From NCBI GenBank assembly GCA_021613535.1, contig CP075495.1, positions 8,432,001 to 8,496,000 of the forward strand: a stretch of 64,000 nt of DNA, in the 5' to 3' direction. Shown piece after piece: positions 21,230-36,743 of this stretch. How positions within the stretch are numbered: the stretch's first letter is position 1; each line of letters begins with the position of its first letter. The position numbers were made by a program, and so were the translations under genes. The DNA comes from Adineta vaga. Taxonomy: Eukaryota > Rotifera. The notes below the pieces were generated by a model. That model had not been told where the DNA came from and did no database searches. It worked only from the letters and a program-made list of their open reading frames with translations.

Positions 21230-24200
21230 CTAGGAAAATTTTCGAAGACGATGATGTTCAGATGCAGATGATTGGCCAGATCGTGCACTAGTCGATGCTT
21301 GGTTATTACGATTATTTGAACGTCGTTGAGAATTTGATCGTAGATTATTTTTCAATACATCACGATGTGTCTTATTTATATGTAGTGACATTAGATTAGC
21401 ATCACAATATGTCAATAAACAGAGTGGACAACGAAACCATGATCCACATGGAGCAAGTACATTCATTTCGAGACATCTACAAAGAAATTGAATAGAAATC
21501 GAATAGATTTGACAAAAAACAAACACGTACTGTCCATTTTGATGTTCATCAAGTGATGTTTGACTAACAAATGGCATATTACATTTCTCGCAAACATAAT
21601 CATAATCTTGTAATGCATCAGGGATACGAGGACGATTTGTCGATGTTGATGTACCTTCCAAACTAATACGAGAGAAATAGATATTTATTAAGTAAATAGA
21701 GAAGAAGTCGAGATAAACTTACCAATCTGTTGAATCATCATTGTCTTCATTTGATTTCCATGAATTTTGTACAGAAGATGATTTAACGTCAGAACATGTT
21801 TGAGATACAGATCGTTTTAATGAAGTACTAGATCGTGATCGTCCCAAAGTAGAATTTTTAGACTAAAAACAAGATTAAGAGAGAAAAATGCAATCGTTTA
21901 CTCTTTTTCGATGAATATTTATTAATAAATAAGCAATGCTTTTCTTACGCGTTCCGTTGATATAGGTTGACTTTTTCGAGATGAAGATTGCTTTCGACTA
22001 TCTGTATCATCTTGCTCAGCTGATGTAGTAGTATTTGTTGAAGAGGCATATTCTGAATCATACCGCCGTTTGACTAATGTTTTTTCGACGACTGGTTTTT
22101 CTTGTTTCGTATTAACTTTATTTTCTAATTTTTCATCATCTTTCTTCTCTTCAGCGACGTTTGTTTCTTCTTCTTCTCCTCCCTGTTCTTCTTCATCTGA
22201 ACTGATACCAAATGTATCAAATGAACGTGGTGTTGGAATACTTTTTACAATTGATTCATTGGTCCAATTATCATTTGAACGTGAAGAACGATTTGTTGTT
22301 GATTTTGATGGTGATTGTCGTTGTTGATAAATATATTCTTCACTTGGATGATTCATATTAAATGTTGATTGTTGTTGAAATTGTTGACGTAGATCTTTAA
22401 CTGTTATTGGTCGATTGATAGTGCTCATTCGTATGGGTTTACCATTGATAACATATGTTCGAGCGTCATCACCCGTTTTAGAAAAAAATATTGATTCTTT
22501 TTTACGAGAATTTGTCGATGGTTCAGTCGAATCTGGAATTGAAGCATCATTTGTTGAATTTGATGGTAATTGTTGAAGAATGTCTTCATTATTAAAAAAT
22601 GATGAATCATGAATAACATTGAAACGTTGATCTTCACCTACACATTGACGATAATGAGATTCTGTATAAAGAGAGATTAGATTATGGTAGATTTTTTCAC
22701 ATTTTGTACACCAATAATGACGTTTATCGGTTTTAACAATGATTTGGTTTGGATTATTCGTATCTTTCGCTGTTGTTGAAGTAGTAGTAGAAGAAGAAGA
22801 ATAAGACGATGATGATGATGACGATGATGGAACCGCTCGTTTCATTGTTGTAATGACTTCTTTTTTTATAGAAATCGATTCAGAAGACTCTTCGGGTGAA
22901 ACTGGTGGTGGACTTATATTTGATTTACGTAAACGTTTGGATTTACGTTGACCAGATTTAATTTCTTCTTTTTCAATAGGTTTGGTATCAAGAACAGGAC
23001 ATGTATTCGATCGATGAATTTCACGTTTAATACGTTTAGCAGGCAATTTTGGTGAAACTGGTTTGATATCTAAAAGAAGGGAAAAGAATTGTGACTTAGA
23101 GAACACATCTTATATTGATTTATTTACCTTCTTGTTTAATGGTTGATACTCGATCATTTGAAGATGTTGAACGTCGTCGAATGCTCTGCAATAAAGAAGA
23201 AAAACATATAAGTGAATGTTTGGAAAGATCGGATAGACCCAAGGAAAATATTCAATACCTTCTTTCTCAAACTATTATTTGACAATAGAAAACTTGGTGA
23301 ATCTGTTTTAGTTCTTTGTTGTTGTTGTTTCAAATCATTTTCTAATTCTAAGATAAAAGCATATGGATTTGATTGAATAAATCCGACTGCATTCCATCCC
23401 CAATCTGAAGGTGAAATATTTTTCTCATGTTGATTTTTTTCATGTTCAATTAAATCAATTGGCGATGAAAAACGTTCCGAACATAATAGACAAGTATAAC
23501 GATTCATAATAAAACGTCGTTCTGGAATGGATTTTTGTCGTTGATAATATTTACTCATATCAATATTTTGATTTTTGGGATGATCAAAATAATCATCGGA
23601 TAGATGTTGAACAACCACATCATGTCGACGTCTTGGTCCTAATAAATCTCGAACAAGTGGATATTGTGTTAAGAAATGTTCGAGTGATGTTAGTTTTGTA
23701 TTTTCATTTTCATCATCCATCTGTTGACGACATAATGTTTCATTTTGTTTTATATCTTCTAATGTTCCATCAATACAATTTGTCATATTATAAGCAACTT
23801 GTTCACCAATAGTATATAATTGTTGACAATCACGATCTAAATACATAAATATGATTTTTGGATTCTATCAAAATCTTGAGCATATCATTAATGATTTTCT
23901 CTTTTTTAGTTCTCAGTGTATTTCTGATGATGCTGAGTAGAGAAATGTTTCAAATTTACCTGTTAACGAATCTGGTAAACCAATTGGTATTGGTAAACGA
24001 GGTGATGAATCATTATTATTATTTGATTGAAGAACATTCGATGAACTACGATTACGATCTTGATGAAAGGTCGATGAAAAGTTTGAATTCAAATTATCTA
24101 CGTAAGATTAATGATCTTATTTTTTTTCTTCTAGGTTTCGATTAATCTAAATCTTACTTTCATCTTGTTCATTATCACGAGATTTTTTTCCTCGAGTTTG

Positions 24201-25659
24201 ATTCGAATTACTTTGTAACATATTTGCTTGTGTAGCTAGAAGTGCTTGTAATAAACGATAATGTTTAGAACGAACATGTTGAGATAATTGTTTAGCCGTA
24301 TTATAATGAGCATCAATTGGTGCACACCAATGACATCGATAGATATGTAAACGAAGGTAACGATTTTCTCCTAAACGTTCACCACCTGCCACAACTATAT
24401 GATAATTGTCAAAAGAAGAACATTGTAAGTATGTAAATGAAGAGATAGGGATTTGTTTACCTTCAAGTAAATCAACTACAACACTTTTAACATCATTAGC
24501 AATGAAAGAATATCGACAAATGTTACAACTATCTCGAACTTTTGTACGTGGACGATTTGCTGGAGATAAATATTGTGGTGTAATGTGATAAGTATGATAA
24601 TGAAACTAAATAAAATAAAATAAAATACTGAATGATGTGTATTTTAAATTGAGGGGAATTTTTGAAATGATACTTCTCCGAATAAGTCATATATCTTACT
24701 TTAAATGCAACATTGGACATAAAAACTAAAATAAGAATTGATATAACAAAGAATTTCAAATAGATAAATTTTACTTTGATGACATATATCACATTTTAAA
24801 CAAGTTTGTTTAATTCCATCACTGATCAATGTTTCTGATAAGAATTTTTTTGTTATTTGTAATTCAAATTCTAAGGAACGATTATTCATCACTAAATGTA
24901 CATTATCATCATCAATAAATTCTTTTCCAGGTTCTTGTTCTAGTATTTTGATTGCTGGATTATCTTGATGTTGAGTTGATTGTTGTTGTCGAGTTTCACG
25001 ACGTGTTCGACCATTTTCTCGTTTATCTATTAATAAAAATCGCTAAAGTTTGTATCAATCTTCGAGAATGAATAATACCTTTCTTTTTTGATTTTTGTCT
25101 TTCAATATATGTTAATAATTCTTCATCAACTTCAAGTGCCTATAAAAATTGTAAACAATCAAATATTATCAATCAAATTCTATCAATGATACAGACTCGC
25201 ATTGAAAAATAATGAATTTGTTGATTTTGTTGCATGCAAACAACATTTTGTTGAGATTTATCATGTGTCCATCGAATAAAACGAAGAAAATTACCATCAC
25301 TAGGATTACTTGCATCTATATAATGAATAGGTACACCACGAGCACTTAAAATCTATGATATAAAATTAAACATACAATATATATTTTATTAATATGAAAA
25401 TAAACATACAGCCCAAACATATTCTTCATCAGCTGTTTGTGGTAAACTACGACGTATTTTTCCTCGATATATTCCTAATGGTTCATTTGGTTTCAAAGTA
25501 CGTGTCACAAATAAACCTGAAGAAAATTGAATATAGTTTAAATAATTTAGAACATATAAAATTGCTTTTCTTTCTCTCTAAATTACCATTTTGACCAATT
25601 TTTGATTTGGATGGTTTAAAACAAAGATAATTAGGTAATTGTATACTATCCTCAGACAT
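21230..25659 (-). CDS. PRDM-like PR/SET-domain zinc-finger protein
   Basis: Probable nuclear transcription or chromatin regulator. Fifteen exons (25587-25659, 25410-25516, 25197-25352, 25079-25139, 24775-25026, 24700-24725, 24461-24605, 24158-24394, 23960-24097, 23259-23836, 23128-23185, 21949-23069, 21723-21862, 21531-21662, 21230-21476) give 1156 aa. Residues about 1-130 are a PR/SET domain: GLFVTRTLKPNEPLGIYRGK, EEYVWA, HYIDASNPSDGNFLRFVRW, then EVDEELLTYI. Scattered C2H2-type fingers follow (CLKCDICHQ..., YTCLLCSERF, YRCHWCAP, YWCTKCEKIY, YVCEKCNMPF, FRCPLCLLTY) between disordered basic and Ser-rich linkers. A TTTTCCAG just before the start suggests a 5' UTR intron or leader site. The exact PRDM subgroup is not clear. 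PR domains differ in whether they keep methyltransferase activity. Confidence 0.85.
24700..24725 (-). other. 26-nt microexon of the PRDM-like gene
   Basis: Between donors and acceptors of normal appearance (TTATTTTAG before, GTAAGATAT after) lie 26 nt encoding IFMSNVAFK with the flanking split codon. Including it joins CLKCDICHQ to FHYHTYH and completes a C2H2 finger. Skipping it breaks the frame. Confidence 0.8.
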
Positions 25660-26604
25660 ATCTGGAAAAAAAACAAAAAAACAATTTTCACAAGTCCAAT
25701 GACTCAAGGTGCACGACAAAGAAAGTAGATCATGTGACGCCTAGAAAACTCTATGGATAATCTTCATGAAAATGTAGAGGAAATGCGACCTCGATGGATG
25801 GTGACAACTGTTGAATTAACCTAGGTCAAGATATTTCAATCTATCTTCTCAATAGAGTTCAACAGACTTCATTGATGTATATTAGAAATGAAAAATTATT
25901 TTTTTAATTAAAAAATTCAAATAAAATAATATGATTAGAAAAAGACTAACTGAAAATTTAACGTTCATTTTCATTATTGAATGTCTATCATCTATCATTT
26001 GATTTCCCTTCCATTGTTTTTTATAAAAGGAGAGGCTCATTTTGAGTATCGGAAGATGTCGCTCAACTGTTGTCTGAAAATGATATGTTAATATTATATA
26101 AATTATGTTTAAATAATAACATTTATCTATTTAGTCTAATCTAATCAACTCTTCTCTTTCTTTCTATTAATTCAATTCGAGTTTATAGAATCAGTAACAG
26201 TAAAACAGTTCTTCACATTTGTTATTATTCTTCTTATTGTTCTAAGAAATGATACTCGCTAGTGAAAATGGCATGTATATGAAATGAAAATGGCTCAGAT
26301 TAATATATAATACATTGACAAATCTACGTCATTTTAATTGGTTGAAAAAGAATATTGACCAAAAAAATGATCCATATATAGTAACATCTATGACATTCTC
26401 ATGAATTCTATTGATCTTGAATGAATTATCAAAATTTTCGTTTGATTTTCATGACTAGAAGATTTTTATTTTCTGACAAAACTATTCATTGAGTATCTCA
26501 CAACAAATAAAAATAAAACAAAATTATTGAGATTGCACAGAAAAAAAATGACTGATATATATATATAACACATCGATCACAAAAAGAAGAATAACCAAAA
26601 AGAT
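25660..26604. other. Intergenic, nothing recognised
   Basis: 945 nt between two tandem minus-strand genes. AT-rich, with a TATATATATA run at about 26558. No supported ORF. Confidence 0.5.
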
Positions 26605-27869
26605 TCACGTATGATGGTGATGTGGATGCGAATGTTGACATTCACCTTCGGAGGATTGAAATCGAACACGCTGACGTACAGAAGATCCTGTATTTTTACA
26701 TGATTGAATAATCCCGTTCGATGGATCTGTTGATAACAAAGAAGTTGCTGTCGATATTGTTTCATCTGATAGAGGTTTGTCAGATTGATAGTCTTCACTC
26801 TCATCCAATCTAAATAAATCATAAATAATTTTCAAGTATTCAGAAACAGATACATACTTCCAATCTGAATGTGTCACAACTCCGATACCAACTAAACACA
26901 TACCAATAAAAATGACCAAACAAAAAATAATCGTAAAATTCACTAGAGGTTTCTATTGTACAGATAGAAATAATTTTAAAATAGTCGAAAAACAAAACAA
27001 AATCATCTTACACGATATGTGGGCATTTCAAAATATCTCATCAATGATAAATAAGCACAAACTTCAGCATACATTTGATCTAAATGTAAAACAAAGGAAC
27101 TATCAAATTCTTGTTAATATTTATCAAGATTAAAATTTACGTTGCAGTTTTACTCGTACATCACGAGGTACATTCTGTGGAATACATCGATTAATCAAAG
27201 ACTAAAATTTAATGTAGTCAAAATAGAAACATTTCATCGAAGAAAGAATTTCCTACGTACAGAACAATGAGTTCGTAAGACAGTTAATTGTTGTTCATTA
27301 ATAACTCTTTTCGATTTTTTCTTTGTAATTCGAGAACCACGTGCTAATGGATTCAATGATTTCAATGAACGTTTCGGCCGTTTCAAAACATCACACCGAA
27401 ATATTGAACAATAATCTGATAGACATACAGATTGTTCATTCTACATAAAGAAACATTTAGAAAACTCAGTCAAAATCAAATAATTCATACTTGTAATAAT
27501 GTATTATTATGTCGATTAATAAAGTGTAAATCGATATAATATTCCGAAGAGAATGTTTTATTACAATATTTACATAACCATTTATCATTGGAAACTTTTA
27601 ATTTATGTAATTCTTGTCGATAATAAAGATCACGCATGGGAGACAGAACACATTCAAGTGGAATTGCAAGTTGATTTTTTTCATAGATTGGTCCAAGTGC
27701 CTATATTGAGAGATAAAATCACGTTTTTATTGAAATTAAAACCAAAAAAAAACATTACTCGTGTAAAATAATCTCGAACAATTCGACTGCCTTCACGTGA
27801 ACATGATTTATTACAATACCCGAAATGAATTAAAAATAGTAGAAAGAAAATGAATGTTAAATTGTTCAT
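26605..27869 (-). CDS. Type I membrane protein with C2H2-like ectodomain
   Basis: Not confidently named. Seven exons (27759-27869, 27491-27700, 27261-27440, 27141-27201, 27012-27079, 26858-26952, 26605-26809) give 309 aa. A signal peptide (residues 1-19, ends FGYC) precedes a Cys-containing ectodomain with a C2H2-like finger WLCKYCNKTF...HFINRH and then CLSDYCSIFRCD. A membrane helix (VNFTIIFCLVIFIGMCLVGIG) follows at about 218-240, then a short polar tail ending in HSHPHHHHT. A zinc-finger pattern on the lumenal side is odd. I have a weak recollection of similar secreted C2H2 proteins in animals but cannot cite a name. The 48-nt intron 26810-26857 has no in-frame stop, so its retention would extend the protein. 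Confidence 0.8.
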
Positions 27870-28238
27870 CGTATCGGCATGTTATCTAAAACATACACGG
27901 AAAGATACAATCTGCTATATATCATAACGATAAAATAATATGATTTAATTTGAAAAAGAAAAACATCATAAGTATGACAATATAAATAGTATCACATGGA
28001 AAATTAGTTTTGAGATTAAGAAATAGTAACTGAATTTTTCTAGTTCTATTTTTTTCCTATCGACAATGAGTTACATCTTTACCATTTGATCACGTTCATT
28101 TCACACGGGTTTCATTTGTAACATAGGTGAAGTTCCTAAAATATAAAGATTTTTTTCTATTATAAAATTCAAGCCTCCAGATATTTATAGATTTAGGTAA
28201 ATAGGTCCTATGTGAATCTAGTTTTTCATATAAAATTA
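27870..28238. other. Intergenic, nothing recognised
   Basis: 369 nt between tandem minus-strand genes. AT-rich, no supported feature. Confidence 0.5.
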
Positions 28239-29426
28239 TCACCAATTTTGTTTTAGTAAACGAAATATAGACACGAACTTTTCAGAATTTGTTGTCAGAT
28301 CTTGTGTGTTAAATGATGAATTTAGGAGTTGGTGGGAATGTTGTTTGGATTCACTATCGTTCATACTTGAGACTGATTTATTTTTTTTAGCCGTATATTC
28401 CAAATAACTAAAAATCGTTCCACCAACTAATGATAATGCAATACCAATAACAGTATTGATATTAATAGAAAGTCGATCGAAGACAAATAAACCAAAGAAG
28501 ACTTGTAAAATACTTTTAAGTACACCAACAACACTTAATGAACAAAATAATTTGTTTCATGAAAGAAAGAAAAGAATTGTTTTAATAAAAACCTTGTCGT
28601 TAATGCGGAATTTTTCATTGTACACCAAAATGTTGCACCATTGAGTAATCCACCACCGAATGTTGATGCTAAGAAATACAACCAAAATGGAAATGTACGA
28701 TAATTGTTATAGGTTAGAACATTTGATATTTCATCTGTAAACAAAATCATTAAAATAAATACCATTGGTAATGATAATACACTATTGATGTAAAGAACAT
28801 CAGATGATGTTTTTTGTTCACTAGATCTTTGAATTGTTAAAAGATAAAGTGATTGAAATATAACACTAAGACCACCAATAACATAAGATTCCATATGAAA
28901 TGTTAAATCACCAGCTGATGTTATTATAGCGCCAATGGTTATTGCAAATACACAAAAACCCACTTTGAAATCCAATTTCTGTTTTCGTAAGACGAGTACT
29001 TGTAACATAAAAGTTAATGCTGGTGTACATCGCTAGAATACAAAAATATCGATTATAGAATGTATAATTATATTTAAAAACTTGGCAATTTTCTCCTTTT
29101 TCTAATGAGTATAATGTTAAACTCACCTTAATCACAACATAGATCGCTACATTAAGTTTCATTAATGCTTGTAAAGATAATGCGGTACTTAAACTATAGA
29201 AAATGGACGGAATGAGAAATACGTAAATATCGTTTCTTGTCATTGTTGGCAATGGCATGAGTCGAAAAAAAGCAAGTAATTGAAATGATAAAAGAACGAA
29301 GAAAAGTTGCACAAATATAACAAATAAACTATTACGAAAATCAGCTATTTCAAAAAGAGCTTTGTTCAAAAATGCCATGGAAAACGAGAGAAATCCATAG
29401 ATAAGCATTGATGATAGATGCAACAT
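28239..29426 (-). CDS. SLC35-type nucleotide-sugar transporter-like protein
   Basis: Multi-pass transporter of the drug/metabolite superfamily, most like the SLC35D branch that moves nucleotide sugars into the Golgi or ER. Three exons (29127-29426, 28593-29032, 28239-28533) give 344 aa with about ten hydrophobic helices. The repeat-half boundary motif CTPALTFMLQVLVLRK and the C-terminal NSALTTSVVGVLKSILQVFF segment match the family (NSALTT...G..K). The tail after the last helix is polar and Ser-rich. The substrate cannot be read from the sequence. Confidence 0.85.
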
Positions 29427-30347
29427 TTTTATGCTTGTTATATCTTAAACGAAACAATCGAAAATTTTGACTATAGAAAATAAGAAAAAAAGATTTTCTT
29501 TTTGTACAAAAATAAGTTTTATTGTATTACATAAAAAGAAACCATCATCTCTCACAGATGAATAAATAATTGATTGTTAGTGTAAAATAAAGGAATCAAT
29601 ATGTAAAAGTAATATTTGTTGGAAATAAATCGAATGTGTTAACATACCAGTGAAAATATTGATATGATTCAATCACTAAATAAACAAGCATACAAGGACA
29701 AAAACAAAAAGTAATATGAAAGAAGAGTTATCAGCAAATCACTTTTTCTAATACTTTGGAGATTTTTCTTTGCGAACCTTTTTTATATGAAGAAGATAAG
29801 TACTAACTATAAACCGATGTTGCTCTAGCTAGATAAAAAGAAAGAGAAAATTATAATAAAAAAAGATCAAATTTCTTGCCGCTTTCTTTATTTTTAAATA
29901 AAATCGAACTTAATCCATAATTATATGTTATTTTTTTCAAATCTTCTCTTACAGATAGCATTAATCCAAGACTTTTTTCTTTCATACATGCCGACACAGG
30001 TGAAGATGATAATATGTAACAAAGTATTTTTTTAGATTTTTTGCATCATTGTCCACAGGTCCTTAAAGTAAATGAAGAAGAAAAAAAGAATAAGATTCAC
30101 AAACACAAAAAGAAAAGAAAAGAAAATAGTATCTCTTGTTTGTTGTGATTTTTCATTGAAGATACAAGAAAAATCAAGTGGTATACAGGTATATATTAAT
30201 AGAATTGTACACGACGAAGAAGACGCAAACAAAATGAACGAAAAAACGAAGAAGAATTATAATAAATGATGTATTTCCTTATTTTCTCTGGACGGATGTT
30301 CTAGAAGTAGAAAAATCCTACATGCATAAATTCCATTGTTTCTTTTT
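29427..30347. other. Intergenic, nothing recognised
   Basis: 921 nt with AAAGAAAAG tracts. Open frames at 30032-30269 are low-complexity. No gene supported. Confidence 0.5.
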
Positions 30348-33250
<2,903 letters not shown>

Positions 33251-33593
33251 TGTATCTGAAAGATAAAAATAACGTTAATTCATATCTTTATATTCTTCTC
33301 AATCATTAAGATTATATGTTTATGTATTTTGAGAGAGAAAGTAGAGTAATATTTTTTTTTCAATATTTTTTCTAACATACGATTAGACTGCCTTTTTGAT
33401 CAACACAGTTCGTATCAGAGAAAGAAGATAAAGAGTTTTCAAAATAATCATCCATTCCATTGATCAAGTGATATGAGTTGATGATGAAAAGTAATTCATC
33501 TAAAAAAACACACAATCAACAACAATCTTAAACTAATCTTATCAAAGAGAAAATAGAAAGAAAGAATGATAATGAAAATCTTTCCAAGTCGAA
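33251..33593. other. 343-nt gap between MRPL48 and the FHA-kinase gene
   Basis: Same-strand genes with a short spacer. AT-rich, no supported feature, must contain the upstream 3' end and the next 5' end. Confidence 0.5.
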
Positions 33594-34528
33594 CTATTTC
33601 GAATTATCATCGTTATCTGAAATATCATCGGATGATGAAGTTGATGGTAGAGATTCATCATTGAATGGTGATAATATGGATAAAAGCATTGCTTGAGCTT
33701 TTTCCTTCTGTCTCATCGCACGTTTAGCTTCTTTGGCTTTCTGTGTTTCTTCTTTTTCATGATCAATTGCATGTAATTCACTTTGTAATTGTTTTAATTC
33801 AACATCAGGTACGTAACGAAATTCATCATCCACTGAATTAGGTGTATCAATTTTTAATTCAACACCTTCAGGAATATTTAAACGTATACATTCAAATAAA
33901 AGTGGTGCTATTGTTGCTTTTACTTTTGCAAACTAAATTCAAATTAGCCCATGATTACTTTTTTTTCTCTTAATGATCTTATTCCTACTTTAACTATACG
34001 ATGATACAGATTTAGATGATGTTCAATATCGATTTGTGCACTACGTGGTTTAAGAATTGTTACACGCGATGATTTAGCGGGAATCGGTACGCTATAGAAA
34101 AAAAGAAGGAAAAGAAAAATAGAATAAATAAAGCAATGATAACATACGCTTCAGGAACTTGAATATCGAGTGAATTGGCAAGTTTTTGAATGTATCGAAA
34201 ATAACCTTCGAGTACTACATAATCATAACCTCGTATAGAGACAGCCAAGGAGGAATAATTTGGATACAGATCAGTTTCAAATAAATAGGGTGGTTCATAG
34301 ATAATACCTCGATTTGTTGTTGGATCAGGAATAACACAAATTGTTTGAGCATTTTCACTGTTCGATTTGATAGCTTGCGCTCGACCACCGGATCTAAATG
34401 TGGATATAGATAAAATTAGTTCGATATGATACAGAACCGTGAAGTCACCTGGTATAACGTATAGATAGAAATGAACTATATGTATAGGTAGAAAGAAGAG
34501 GTTTTAAACGAGTTAATACAGTATTCAT
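33594..34528 (-). CDS. MRPL48: Mitochondrial large ribosomal subunit protein mL48
   Basis: Component of the mitochondrial 39S subunit with an S10-like fold. Four exons (34449-34528, 34148-34393, 33989-34091, 33594-33932) give 255 aa. The N-terminus MNTVLTRLKPLLSTYTYSSF is Arg/Ser/Thr-rich without acids, like a mitochondrial targeting peptide. The S10-like core contains IRGYDYVVLEGYFRYIQKLA, corresponding to the GYD..LVE.Y.QY..NL block of animal MRPL48, then NIPEGVELKI and a Lys/Glu-rich helix with an acidic disordered tail. Confidence 0.85.
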
Positions 34529-35289
34529 TCTGATAATTTCAAAGATTGTGACACGAAGAATTAAGCAATTCTTAGTAAAGTATTATGTCGTATTGTATTG
34601 TAAGGAATGAGATAAATAAACAAATAACAAAATGAACCAATAAAAAAATCATAACCATCCTTCATGATAAATATGAAAGTCGGAAAGATGTCGTTAGTCT
34701 CTCATTTAATATAGCTTATTAACGAAAATTTAATAAAGCTTAAAATCAGATCTTGGAAATACGTCAAAGTCACCAAAAAATGCTCGTAAATATTCTAGAA
34801 AATTCTAACTTGATGAATTATCTTTTGTAATCTCGTGAATAGAGAAACCAATTTCCGAAAACTAATTTAGCATTAAAAAAAAATAAGTAAGTTATAAGAA
34901 ATTATAAAATTATTCTTTTAGTTTATCTTGAGATACTGTCATTTTTTCTTGTAATTGAGTATTAATAAGAATATCGTTCTACTTTCCACTTTTGCATGTG
35001 TAAACATATACTCTGTTCTGTCTTGTTTTTGACTTTACACTTCGCAATACGCTCGTAAGTATATAACTCGTTCTCTGATTGAAAAAGATTTCACCTATTG
35101 CGAGTAATTATAAACACTGTTTAGAAAAAATGATACTTCCTTATGAATAGTGATATAGATTAAATTTTATTTAATGTATATATATTTATTTCTTAAATGA
35201 TTAAAATCATATCTTTTTCAAATACGGATTTCTAGATTGAATACTACAATAGAATGCAATTTAGTGTTTATGATTCATTATTGAATGAT
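34529..35289. other. Intergenic, nothing recognised
   Basis: 761 nt of AT-rich sequence between tandem minus-strand genes. No supported ORF or repeat. Confidence 0.5.
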
Positions 35290-36743
35290 TTAATTTTTGT
35301 AATTGCGTGGATTAAGAGCATCAAGAACTTGATTAAGATCACCCTTTTTTGATTTGATAAGTTCGCTCAAAACACCATTTGAATCGACAAAACCCATTGC
35401 AGTCATTCGTTCAACACATTCATCGAGTTTTTTCTTTTCTTCAGCTTGTTTATCATCAACTGTAGCAGCAGTAGCAGCTGTTGTTGTTGCTGCTGCTTGA
35501 AATACTGGATTGAACATTGTTTGAAGTTGTTCAAGTAAGTTACCGAATGATGGTGCGCCAGCTGCAGCTGATGTCGCTTGATTTGCTGTAGGAGCCGATG
35601 GTTTCGGTTCAGTACTTGCAGTGCTACTTGCTGCTGCTGTTGTTGTTGCTGTAGCTTCTTCAGCTTTTTCGTTCATTTCAGACTGTCCAGTTTGATTTTG
35701 GCCTTGTTGTTTATCAACAAAGTAATCACAATCAATACCAAATGGTGACAAAATTTCTTGGAGAAATTTGCCAACATTTTCCAAAAGAGTATGTTGATCA
35801 ACGGGTTTATTAGCTTGCTCACCAGTTTTAAATTGGTTGAGCATTTCATTGATTTTTTCCGTACGAAAAGCTTCAGGTAAATGAGCTTCGATCAATTCTG
35901 CTAATTCTTTGCCATTGAATTGACCGAGAAAAGCAGCCATATCAGCTGGCATAGGAAAGGCAGCTGAAGCATCACCAGTTTGTTGATTCATAAAATGACG
36001 CCAGAAACGAGGACCACCACCACAGCGACCACCACTAAATGGGCCACCACCGAAGGGTCCACCACCGCATCGACCGCCACCAAAGTGTCCACGACCACCT
36101 CGACGATGTCCACCAAAGAAACGATGGAATGGACGAGTAATTTGAATCATATTATGTTCCGAATGAATTTTTTTATCCGAACAGCCTTGACATAAATCAT
36201 AATCCGGACATACTGTACATCTAAACACACACAGAAATCCATCATAGATGAGATGAAAAGAAAATAATTCTATTTTTTCGAAACTTACTTGTAACGATTT
36301 CCGAAGATAGAACCTTGACAACCATCACAAGTAACACCTGGATGAACAGTTGCGTTTTGAGTTGTTTCTTCAGTTTTTTTCGCTTTTGGTTTAACATAAA
36401 TTTTCATAACACCACCTGCTGGAACATTATTCAAAGCCGATCGTAATTCAGCATTCGATGAAAAGGTAATACGATCATTATCTTCATCGACATATTGTAA
36501 TGTAAATTGACCTTGAGGATAATCACTATTTAATTGCGAAACAGTTGTTTCCAATGCTTGATATACATCATTGTTTTGCGATGCATCAATCTAGTAATGA
36601 TAAATATGTACGGTCAAAGAATAGAATAATTCAAGAGAGAGAGAAAGAGAGAAACTTACTGCAAATCGACGAATTTCTGGTTGATTTTCAACGAGATCGT
36701 TGTAATAAGCTTTGACAATAACTTGTTGTTGGGCAGACGACAT
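35290..36743 (-). CDS. SQSTM1: Sequestosome-1 / p62 autophagy receptor
   Basis: Selective-autophagy cargo receptor and signalling scaffold. Three exons (36660-36743, 36289-36590, 35290-36220) give 438 aa, close to human p62 (440). Order of parts: PB1 domain (about 1-100, with basic VIVKAYYND start and acidic YVDEDNDRITFSS); ZZ finger (VTCDGCQGSIFGNRYKCTVC, then DYDLCQGCSDKKIHSEH); a Gly/Arg/Phe-rich run (about 165-205) unusual for the family; an Ala/Thr-rich linker; and a C-terminal UBA domain (LDECVERMTAMGFVDSNGVL, then GDLNQVLDAL). An FGNLL in the linker could act as an LC3-interacting motif, but this is a guess. Ubiquitin binding is implied by the MGF signature. Confidence 0.93.

Noticed and set aside
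22070-22327. 85-codon plus-strand frame inside the PRDM-like gene
   Set aside because: Antisense shadow of a Ser/Glu-rich coding exon.
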